A stretch of 64,000 bases of DNA. Origin: Heligmosomoides polygyrus polygyrus. Lineage: Eukaryota > Nematoda > Chromadorea > Rhabditida > Heligmosomidae. Every line of letters starts with the position of its first letter. The first letter of the stretch is position 1. The stretch lies in assembly GCA_947396885.1 (NCBI GenBank), contig OX377203.1, positions 11,489,844-11,553,843 on the forward strand, given 5' to 3'. This document shows, one piece after another, positions 55,194 to 64,000 of this stretch. The position numbers and the translations under genes are program-made. Under the pieces are notes generated by a model that saw only the letters and a program-made list of their open reading frames with translations, was not told the origin of the DNA and made no database searches.

Positions 55194-56165
55194 AGGGTGC
55201 GTCAAAGGTTCTCAGACAAATGTAATTGGCCGCCCAAACGACTGTTTTAAAGCAAATAAGTTGAAATTTATAAAATTTATAACTATTGAAGAAGCAGATA
55301 TAAAGAAGCAGTTAAATTCCGAAATGGTATTCTTTAGCACGAATATACGCCTTCATTTGTTGGATGAAAGCATCCACGGCGGCACGCAGAGCGTCTTCAT
55401 CCTCCCAGGCTTTCTTCAAGGCTCTTTGAAGTGAAGCACTGTCCTTGAGGGATGTTGCACAGGCCTTGCTTTTTAATAGTCCATTTGATTGAGTTCAGGG
55501 CTGTGCAGGGCACTGTTCGGCAGAGACGAAAACTGGTGAATTGTCGGTGCACCACCTTTGTACCACTTTAACCTTGTTAGCGGGCGCAGAATCCTGTTGA
55601 TAAACCCACTCGTCATTTTTGAAAGGCACAGATGCCTGAGAAAGAGTCGCTTTCTTCAGGAATTACAATAGGTAGTTTTACAGTTAGTTTTCTTTTCTTC
55701 GACGTGCAATTTCTCCATTACAGTGCGCAAACTTTTTGCATCAGCCATCTTCTGGCAGGAAAAAGTGGTATATGAGTGAGTAGGAGTAGGGCAACAATAC
55801 CACATAAAGGATTGGTTGAGCGAAATGCATCATCCTATATAAAGGGTAAAGGACGGCGTTATTCAATCCCTTCTGGGATGCGCCACGCATTCTACTTCTA
55901 CGGGATATCGCGGAGGCGATATGAATGAGTATTTGGAACTACCAGCCGATGAACAAATCAGCGCTTCATCCTTCCCAGATAATTCTGGTACCAATTCACC
56001 GATCCCGGAGGGATGGAAGGCTTCGTTGGCCTGGGCGGGATGTCCGAACCAGGAACCTGGTACCGGGTGCAGGCGACAGTCGGCGCCTCCTCCGACTGCG
56101 CTACACGCGCCCCATCCTATATAGTGAGCCGAAAACAAAAGAGTCTAAAAACCGTTGACGCTTCC
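55194..56165 (-). mobile_element. Truncated Tc1/mariner transposon with a SINE inside
   Basis: The left end CAGGGTGCGTCAAAGGTTCTC has a weak inverted match, GTCTAAAAACCGTTGACGC, near 56142-56161. Minus-strand transposase C-terminal parts are readable: VYQQDSAPANKVKVVQ near 55600, NGLLKSKACATSLKDSASLQ near 55450 and a final DAFIQQMKAYIRAKEYHFG near 55330. The N-terminal half is missing. SINE copy 6 lies near its right end. Confidence 0.75.
55842..56112 (-). mobile_element. tRNA-derived SINE, copy 6
   Basis: Nearly full length on the minus strand, with the A box in GTAGCGCAGTCGGAGGAGG. It is flanked by an 11-base repeat, CATCCTATATA, at 55831-55841 and 56113-56123. A short internal deletion removes part of the CCATTGTATGGCC region. 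Confidence 0.85.
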
Positions 56166-56869
56166 TTTAAATAGTAAAAAGCGCACAGCACTTAACACAT
56201 TGGCGACAATACGCACTATTTTTGCTGCGTAATTTTCAACTCGATTTTTTCCAAAGTGAGGCAGTTTTTTGAGGAATTTTTACGGTGTGCTTATAGTCTG
56301 TAGTTGCGAAAAGCTTTTACAATTGTGGGAAGAAATGGTTTGCTGGTATTCGTGAAAACTTGGTGGTAAGGCGACGACACCACCATACCATTACACTTCT
56401 TTTGAAGGACCTATAATGAGAATAGATTTGGTTTCTACAAATACCACTGAAGAAATGTTGGATATAGAACTTGAACTAAAAACACCTTACGGAAACGATA
56501 ACTGATGAGGCCATTTTAGGAGTAACTTTGTTGGAATAGCGATGGCTGATGTAGGTCGATATCGGGTCACGAAATTGCGCGTGCGGCGTCAAGAAAGGCG
56601 CGGGAACCGTGAGAGGTGGGCTCAGGAAGGAGGTTTTTCCGGTCATTCCAGGTTGCGGTGTATCCACGTGAACTCCTCCTGCCATCATTTCCGGCTCTAA
56701 GCTCTCCTCCAAGGTCGCATTTTAGGACTCTACTTCGTGATCGATTCCTTTTCATTTCGTTTGTGATCGGTCTAGTAGGTTGAACGAGCCTGTTCTTACC
56801 TTTGTGCGATACCGATACCGATTCATGGCGAAATTTTGTCTATAACATTCCATAAAAATTTCGTTAACC
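56166..56869. other. Stretch without recognised gene
   Basis: No conserved exon, terminal repeat or tandem repeat is supported. A 78-codon minus-strand frame at 56476-56712 shows no known motif. Confidence 0.3.
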
Positions 56870-57565
56870 TGTGCTTTCACATGGGTCTCAACATTTTCAA
56901 AAGCTTCACTAGAGTAGTGTTAGAACCCTTAAATTAGTACCTGCATTTTTCAGAATACCCTGCACTTCTGGGCGCGTGTAGCGCAGTCGGAGGAGGCGCG
57001 ATTGTCGCGTGCACCCGATACAAGGTTCCTGGTTCGGATTTCCCGCCCAGGCCAACCAAGCTTTCCATCCCTCCGGGGTCGGTGAATTGGTACCAGACTT
57101 GTCTGGGAAGGATAGAGCGCTGAATTGTTCATCGGCTGGCCACCGCAAGTCATTGTATGGCCAAATACGCATTCAAATTGCCTCCACGACATCCCGTAGA
57201 AGTAGAATGAGCTGGCGCATCCCAGAAGGGATTGAGTAACGCCGTCCTTTATCATTATCCTTTATACCCTGCACTTTTCGCAAGCCGTGATGTATTTTTA
57301 AATTTCAAATCTTAAAAAAAGCACAGGTCAATCGATAGGGTTGCATTGTGAAGATTTTATAACAAGTATTTAAGCGAAACACAATCAGTCCAGCATAAAA
57401 TGCACAATATCAGACGAGTGCACGAGCTGTTCTGTACAGCTCATACGTCAGAAATTTGTATTCTCCTAGGTTTTCATACGAGCCCTTAACTTCTTCAGTA
57501 CCTTTGCCATGAGCAAAGTTATCGTCTTTAAAACAGCGTGTAGATTTTTTGAGACACCCTGTAGT
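56870..57565. repeat. Relative of the nested palindrome at 35.2-36.5 kb, split by a SINE
   Basis: 56870-56967 matches the inner element's right end (CAGAATACCCTGCA) and 57277-57563 matches the outer right half, ending TTTTTGAGACACCCTG. The left halves are missing. The SINE at 56968 sits exactly at the border of the inner end. Confidence 0.65.
56968..57263 (+). mobile_element. tRNA-derived SINE, copy 7
   Basis: Full length and close to the consensus of the window copies: A box TAGCGCAGTCGG, B box GGTTCGGATTTCC, tail CCTTTATCATTATCC. It is flanked by a perfect 13-base repeat, ATACCCTGCACTT, at 56955-56967 and 57264-57276. Confidence 0.9.
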
Positions 57566-57700
57566 GTTTCGCAGCGCATGCAGGTTGGTTCATCTCTACA
57601 CGTATTCACATATCGACGGGAATTATTTCAAAAATGGTATATTTCACTAAAACGACTTCCTGGCAGTTTAAAAAAGTATTTGTTCTGTAGACGTATTACA

Positions 57701-58757
57701 TTAGGTTGTCCCATAAGTCCCCGCCGTTTTTTCAACGATTCATTGCAGATTTCGCCAGCGGTTTCTTGCATAGTGCTGCACAGCTTTCGAAAGAGAATGA
57801 TTTGCTCTATCAGAAAATTTATTGCATGAATTTTTTTCATCATGAAATTTGTCAATTTTTAGGTCGTTGAAGTGAAAAGTGAAAAAGTGGAAAGGTAGCC
57901 ATTTGCGCACTTGTTCTCTCCGCTTAGGTTTATAACTTTTTGCGCAGTTTTTTTTACAGAACTTTAAAGAAAATGTTCTGTATTACAAGAATGTGTGTTG
58001 ATGCTATTTGCTCGTTTGTCCTTTATTGATTTTTAGGTCATCAAATTGGGACGTCCGAAGTAGGGTGATTATTTTTGCCGACAGCTCCTGCTCTGTGGTT
58101 GGACTTTTTGGGTAGATGTTATATGTCGTTCGGAAGAAGATGTCTTGCTCTATAAGAATATGTGTTAAGTTTATTGATTTCTATTGAATGTCAACAAAAT
58201 GCCAAAAAGAGAAAAATCGTCTTCACCAACAACTCCACCTCCTTCTTCAGTTGTTGATATTCGACAGAAATCAGCGTGAACCAATAAACGCGACGCAAAT
58301 TCTTACTAAGCTAGACATCCTCTTCCAAACGACATACAATACCGAGCAAAAAAGTCCAACCACAGAACCGGAGTTTTGGTAAAATTTCGGACAGAAAAAT
58401 CGGAATTCCCAATTTGATGGCCTAAAAATCAGTAACAGGTAAGTGAGAAAATAGGACCAACACAAATTCTTGTATCACAAAACACTTTCTTTCAAGTGCT
58501 ATAAAAAACTGCGCAAAAAATTACAAACCTAAGCGGAGAGAACAAGTGGGCAAATGGCTACTTTTTCACTTTTTCACTTTTCACTTCAACGACCTAAAAA
58601 TTGACAAAATTCAAGGTGAAAAAAGAAATGCAATAAACATTCTGATAGAGCAGATCATTCTCTTTCGAAAGCTATGCAGCGCTATGCAGGAGACTGCCGG
58701 CGGTATCTGCAGTGAATCGTTGAAAAAAAAACGGCGGAGACTTATGGGAGAACCTAA
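57701..58757. mobile_element. Mariner-ended fold-back MITE, copy 3, complete
   Basis: The element is 1,057 bases with ends TTAGGTTGTCCCATAAGTCC and GAGACTTATGGGAGAACCTAA. Arms of about 470 bases mirror around 58220. The right flank is TA; the left flank is CA, a changed TA. Very similar throughout to copy 1 in ARPC2 intron 9. Confidence 0.85.
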
Positions 58758-59553
58758 TACATGACATTTCAAAAAACAGCGACCTAAATTAACTTGAGGC
58801 AGACATTGTCGAGGAATTTAAAAAAGTATTGTGCATAAAACATACATATGTACATATACAGAGGCATGCACATATACAAGTATAACAGATCCACTGCAAA
58901 TCGTGCTATTGCACAGGGGAAGCAGCGACTTGGGACGAAGAGCAACTGAGCTGACCGTCTTTAAAGACCGAGATATATAAGAAGACAAGAAACAAAAGTT
59001 GGCTGAACTGCGCACAAATCATGTTATAGCAGCGGAAGCAGCTGCAGCGTGGATGAGCGCGGAATTCAGTGCGGCGCAGTGAGAAGAAGATGGCGCTGCA
59101 AAAAGTAATTGGCCGGAATTGGGCGAACAGTCGCTGTTTTCGTCAATTCGAGAAAGTATTCAGTCACAGGCAGCATCTCATCAATTTATCCAAATGTTTT
59201 GCTCTGCCATTTGCAGGAATGGCTTTGCGTCGTTTCATGTCGTCACGCATATATAGAAGATACCTACTCAGCAGGAAACTGCTGCGTCATGGTTTCGTGA
59301 ATCAGGTGCTGCTGCTCCAAACGCTTAGTCAACCACATCGGAATTCGGCAGTTGTCTGGCCATTAGCATTTAGGGCACAGCCAATTCCAAGAAATTAATG
59401 CTGTATTGACTAACGTTTAGGCTATCCGCCTTCCTGACACCCTGGAAAATCAAGGCCAGTATGATCCAACCAATCTTAAGTGCTAGACAAGGCAAAAGGC
59501 AGACAATCATTACCAAGCACAGGAGACACGCAGACGCAAGAAATGCTCGCATA
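58758..59553. other. Stretch without recognised gene
   Basis: Only an ATACATATGTACATATACA-like low-complexity patch near 58845-58880. No exon could be supported. Confidence 0.3.
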
Positions 59554-60475
59554 CAGGGTGCGCCAAAATTATAGCGACAGCACATGCGCAAACAATTTGA
59601 CCTTTTATTCGGAGCGTCTGCTTTTTTCGTGCTCTTATTGTTTTTATTGAGTCAATTAGTTTATGCTTACCTCAGTCAAACATAACAATAAGCCGTTTTT
59701 CAAGATAGTGAAGCGTTCGTGCCACCGTTCTTAAATCATTGAGCCTTGCCGTCAAGGCTTCTCGGCACGCTACATTCACCACCGTCTTGGAGTTCATCAG
59801 AGTATTATGAATAGGTCCGTCAGACGCTAAGAAGACATGGGAACCTAGGATGATAGATGCGGACGGGAAAGACACTTATCTGTTACAACTACGGACAACA
59901 TTAGGAGTGTACGTGAATGAATTCGCAGGAAGCCGGCGCGCTCGGTCCGCCGGTTGTCGGGAAAATGGACATCTTGGAGACGTCGTTGAGAAGAATCTTC
60001 CGTAAACTGGGACTTAAGGCCCACAAGATGACCCACGTGCACCCTCCTGGACCTTCAAACAGGAAGGAGTTCCAGCTCACAGAGCAAGAATACTGCAAGA
60101 CTGGTGCCAAGGCAACTTTCCGCCATTCATCAGCTTCCACGAGTGGCAGCCAACTCTCCGGATTTGAATCCGATGGATTACACGGTCTGGACAGCTCTGG
60201 AAGCCAAAGCTTGCGGGAAACCTCACAACCCCGTGGATCCTTTGAAGAAAGGCGTGGGATGAGCTCAACGCGCCTTACTTGCGTGCCGCCGTCGATGCCT
60301 TCCCGAAGCGTCTCAAAGTCTATATCGATACCGATGGAGATATCTTTGAATCTCAATGTTGCGTGTAGTTTACAATAGACCGATAAACATTATCTCATCG
60401 TTGGGTTTTCGAAAGTACCGCATTTTCTCTCTCGGCGAATTGAAAACCTTGTCGCCATAATTTTGGCGCACCCTG
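59554..60475 (+). mobile_element. Internally deleted Tc1/mariner transposon
   Basis: The element is 922 bases between TA sites; ends CAGGGTGCGCCAAAATTATAG and CCATAATTTTGGCGCACCCTG. The plus-strand remains cover the C-terminal half of a transposase across frames: a degraded SPDLNPMDY part near 60160, then AWDELNAPYLRAAVDAFPKR near 60260 and DTDGDIFESQ near 60335. The N-terminal DNA-binding part is missing. Confidence 0.8.
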
Positions 60476-61333
60476 TACATAGACATGGAAAGGACCTGAT
60501 GGCAGGGTGGTTCTTCGCGAAACGTGAAGTGAGTGGTCTAGCAGTCAGATTTTATTTATTTATTTATTTACTTATTTGAGCATGATGCTAACGCGTGGAA
60601 CAAATGTGAAAAAGTAGCAAGTTCAACTAAAAAGAGTCACAAACCAGCAGCGAAACATGGATAACAGGTATTTGCAGCTCTGGAAGCAGCTATAAACAGA
60701 ATTTAGACAACAGCAACTTCTTGAAGACATGCATGGATAAGGACGGAGGATCTTCGTTTTTTGCAAGCAGAGAGTTGAGCTCTCGCAGCCTTCTATATGT
60801 CGAACATGAGGACCTGATCATGGTTTTTGCAATGTGAACCTGTAAACGGAGCCTACTTCTTCTTGTTCTTACTACTTGACCTCCAAAAAATGTGAAGGGC
60901 TTATGCGGAGTTTGCCCGTGAGAATCATGAACAGTATTCTGAGGTCAGCAACCTTCCTTTTACACACTAAAGGTTGGCGTCCAAATTGTCCTGGTTAAGA
61001 GCCTATGGTGGCGCTCCGACGCGCCCTAGGAGTATGTTGACTCCTTTGTGTTTACCTCTGTGAGTACGTTGGCTCGTCAAAAGGTCTCTCGAAAAGACCG
61101 CAAAGGCCCATTCTTACAGACACAGGCGTGGCCTCTTTCAATCAGGCGAGGACACGCCAACGTAAATACTTGTGGCAGACTTCTCGTCATGGAGGTGCAG
61201 ATAAGCACCCATGGAGGAGGATGAATGGTGATCCGACAGTTCTGGCGGGATCCGAGAACCCTCCGGGGCAGCAAAAAGAAGGAAAATAAGACGAACATAA
61301 TGAACATATAAAAGGAAAGGTATGGTAATATAA
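60476..61333. other. Stretch without recognised gene
   Basis: An ATTT run lies near 60550-60575. 60880-61320 includes GC-richer DNA without a supportable exon. Confidence 0.3.
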
Positions 61334-61632
61334 GGGCGAGTGTAGCGCAGTCGGAGAAGGCGCCGACTGTCGTCTGCACCCAATACCAGGTTCCTGGCTC
61401 GGATTTCCCGCCCAGGCCAACCAAGCCGTTCAACTTCCGGGATCGGTGAATTGGTACCAGACTTGTCTGGTTAGGACAAAGCGCTGACTTGTTCATCGAA
61501 TGGCCACCGCAAGTCATTGTATGACCAAATAGGAATTCAAATCGCCTCCACGACATCCCGTAGAAGTAGAATGCGAGGCGCATCCCAAAAAGGATTGAGT
61601 AACGCCGTCCTTTTCCTTTATCTTTTATCCTT
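61334..61632 (+). mobile_element. tRNA-derived SINE, copy 8
   Basis: Full length, 299 bases, starting GGGCGAGTGTAGCGCAGTCGG and ending TCCTTTTCCTTTATCTTTTA. It is flanked by a perfect 13-base repeat, TATGGTAATATAA, at 61321-61333 and 61633-61645. Confidence 0.9.
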
Positions 61633-61933
61633 TATGGTAATATAATATCATACAAGGAGTAAATCACTAGCTTGTAGATACATGACAAAATTAGCTGTGG
61701 GCAAACATAAAAGGCCGCAGTAGGCCCCATGGTGGTTTCCATGAATTCGCTTTTGCCATTGGTTTAAAGTGATGGTCCGTCGTTCTTGTAGTCTGTTCGG
61801 AGTGGAGGTGATTGGACTGCTGAATGACGTTGATGGAATTGAGGTGACGATTAGTAAGTGGTATTAGAGATAAAAAATAGTTAGAGTGAAATGCAAAGCA
61901 CAGTGAGAAGTTGTACACAAATGTGTACAACTA

Positions 61934-63213
61934 CAGGGTGGCCCATAAGTCCTGCAACAAAATTAGGAGACCTTATTGGTTGTCTTTTTCCAATTGCAAA
62001 AAAAAAACGCATACCAACAGTTATGTAGCATATACTTAGTGCTATACTTCTGAAAAGTATCAGTATGGTTGTAGCTGCTCTTATTACAAAGTAATGCGCT
62101 CTCACGTAAAACTACCGAAAATTCTTCTCTGGCCCGTGGTGGGGCGCTTCCGTTCGATGTGACTAAATTTCGGAAGATTGGTTGTTGAACATGCAGTATG
62201 ATGGTAGTGTGTAGGGCAGTGCAAAGGCTTCTCAAGAGTGAACATTGGATGAACGGATGTGAACTACAGTAGAAGAACGCTATTAATTTTCTGGTCATAC
62301 AGGATGCAGCAACCAGCTGGAACAAATGCAACATTCAGCCGTGTGCGTAATCTATTACTAAGCAATATGTTGTTTCTAGAAAACTACAAGGAAAGCTCTA
62401 CAAGTCCACAAGTGAGACGAAGACTCAGCTATGAGGAGAAGAGAGTAGAAGGAAAAATTTGTAAGCGCAGTTGGAGGGCGTCGTTCGAAATGGGTATTCA
62501 GCCTCTGCCTCATTTGATGGAAAATCTCTCAAAGTTGAGCGATCCCAGAAAGGTCAAAATAATAGTGCGTTTAATGCTACCTTTGCGGGAACCTGATGAT
62601 GTAAAAACAACGGCCACGCATGGCAGGTTTTTGTCATACACAATTTTCCAAAATGTCTCCCCGCACTCCATAGGTTTTTGTGTAAAAATAGTGAAAATCA
62701 ATAAAAATGTTCGTTTGATAGGAACGAAAACCTAACACCATATATTAGAGACTCAATCGTGCTGTTTAAAGGCAAAATGCACATTCTGGTAAAGCGATTA
62801 CTGTAACAGCGAAAGAAAAGGACGTAGTAGCGGTTCTCAGTCCATCTGCAAAATATTGCACCTGCGAAAGACTAGCTGTGAAATTTCTGAATCTTTAGAT
62901 TTTCAATCTTTGTTTATTAACCATCTTAATGAAAATGTCTTGCTCTATAAAGCCTGGGAAAACTATTGTTCAATATCTTCTTTGGAACGAATAAGAAGTA
63001 AAACTCCGTAAGAGGGGCTGCGACGTGAGCTACAAAGCAACCCACACGATCTGAAGGCTCTTATCAATCCAGGAATGGTCCCTTGTGAATAATACCGCTC
63101 CACCATAATCTACAAGCCATTGGCAAACATTGTTTATAAGTGCACCAAATTTGGTTCATTCTTAGCCTTTTTATACGCCTATGTTTTTGTTGCAGGACTT
63201 ATGGGCCACCCTG
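61934..63213. mobile_element. Tc1/mariner-type element without a readable transposase
   Basis: The element is 1,280 bases between TA sites; ends CAGGGTGGCCCATAAGTCCTG and CAGGACTTATGGGCCACCCTG are perfect inverted matches over at least 21 bases. The 158-codon frame at 62259-62735 has no transposase motif that I can see. Length suits a full transposon, but the enzyme is either very decayed or of a type I cannot recognise. Confidence 0.7.
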
Positions 63214-63686
63214 TATATTTGAGCTCAGCAGCTCGAGCTCTATCTTTCGACATATAAATCAATCGAGTTGAACAATGCATATAGGCCGGACATAATCAAT
63301 CGAGTGGACGCGACAGCTTGTAAAGTGGGCGTTTGGGAGTTTTATCTAAAATTTTCGACCGCCCTACTCAGGAATTGTTCTAATAATGTCCAGCTTGCCT
63401 TTGGAGTGCGCCGTGAACAATGCATCTAGGCCTGACATAATCAATCAAGTGGGCGCGACAGCTTGTAGGGTGAGCGTTTGGGAAGTTTCATAGGAAAAGG
63501 CAAGCTGGACATTCTTAGAACAATTCCTGAGTAGGGCGGCCAGAAATTTCCAATAAAACTCCCCAAACGCTCACTTTACAAGCTGTCGCTCCCACTCGAT
63601 TGATTATGTCCGGCCTAGATGCATTGTTCAACTCTATTGATTTATATGTCAAAAGCTAGAGCTCCAGCTGCTGAGCTCAAATATAT
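63214..63686. repeat. Fold-back element directly abutting the previous transposon
   Basis: It starts TATATTTGAGCTCAGCAGCT and ends AGCTGCTGAGCTCAAATATA, inverted. Arms hold AATCAATCGAGT and GGCCGGACATAATC blocks, the first part of which also repeats in direct order (63280-63320 and 63430-63470). Noncoding. From 63687 to the end no feature is seen. Confidence 0.75.
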
Positions 63687-64000
63687 GCTTCATTTCACAG
63701 CAGCTAAATTTAAAAAAAAAGTTATTTAAAAAGCCGCTTTGGAACGCCCCAAAGAGTTGTTTTCGGGAATTGACCAAAAGATATGCGCGGTACTGTAGTT
63801 AGGCTTAGTTTAGGCCTAAACCTTCGCTAAGTGTGACAAGCTGAACTAGGACTGAGACAATCAATTTTTAACATTGCTGAAATTTGGCATTAAATCATCG
63901 TGCGACCGATGATTTTTTTTGTTAACAAAATTTCATTTGTTGTATTCCTCGATGGAAAAATCACAAGGGAATGTTTGGACGGTGGTGATTAACCTTAATC

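Overview
The window reads as nuclear DNA from a nematode, most likely a strongylid (hookworm-like) worm. The evidence is spliced genes with GT-AG introns, AG acceptor sites just ahead of start codons (the pattern expected for spliced-leader trans-splicing), a mev-1/ced-9 gene pair in the order known from the C. elegans operon, and a dense load of RTE retrotransposons, mariner/Tc1 transposons, tRNA-derived SINEs and fold-back elements. The species assignment is inference; no database was searched. The 200 Ns at 33801-34000 are an assembly gap.

Host genes fill the left third. On the minus strand, 2281-4558 holds the first five coding exons (170 residues) of a DHX35-type DEAH-box helicase; the rest lies beyond the left edge. 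Head to head with it, 588 bases away, is a complete ten-exon ARPC2 gene (Arp2/3 complex subunit 2, C. elegans arx-4) at 5147-10313 on the plus strand, predicted at 300 residues. Tail to tail with ARPC2 lies a two-gene unit on the minus strand: mev-1 (succinate dehydrogenase cytochrome b subunit, SDHC, 16033-22761, 185 residues), then 273 bases downstream ced-9 (Bcl-2-like cell-death inhibitor, 10654-15759, 215 residues). All exon phases in these models are consistent. Further right are a six-exon GNAT acetyltransferase gene (47604-49247, 240 residues) and an unrecognised three-exon gene model (53466-54472, minus).

Most other sequence is mobile or repetitive. Introns of ARPC2, ced-9 and mev-1 carry fold-back elements, a mariner with both ends, and an RTE copy. 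From 22.8 to 47.5 kb I found no host gene. That stretch holds a mariner relic, a nearly complete RTE retrotransposon with 106-base flanking repeats, an assembly gap with a transposase tail, nested palindromic elements, a Penelope-like element carrying two nested MITEs, and a satellite array with a trimeric 125-base higher-order period. The right end (55-64 kb) is a series of Tc1/mariner-type elements ending in CAGGGTG, a third copy of a 1.06 kb fold-back family, and three SINE copies with target-site duplications.

I did not find a clearly new multi-gene system. The points I would look at first are the conserved mev-1/ced-9 unit with an AATAAA only eight bases before the likely ced-9 trans-splice site; inverted hammerhead-like modules at the ends of Penelope-like sequence; the trimeric satellite; and the long RTE target-site duplication.
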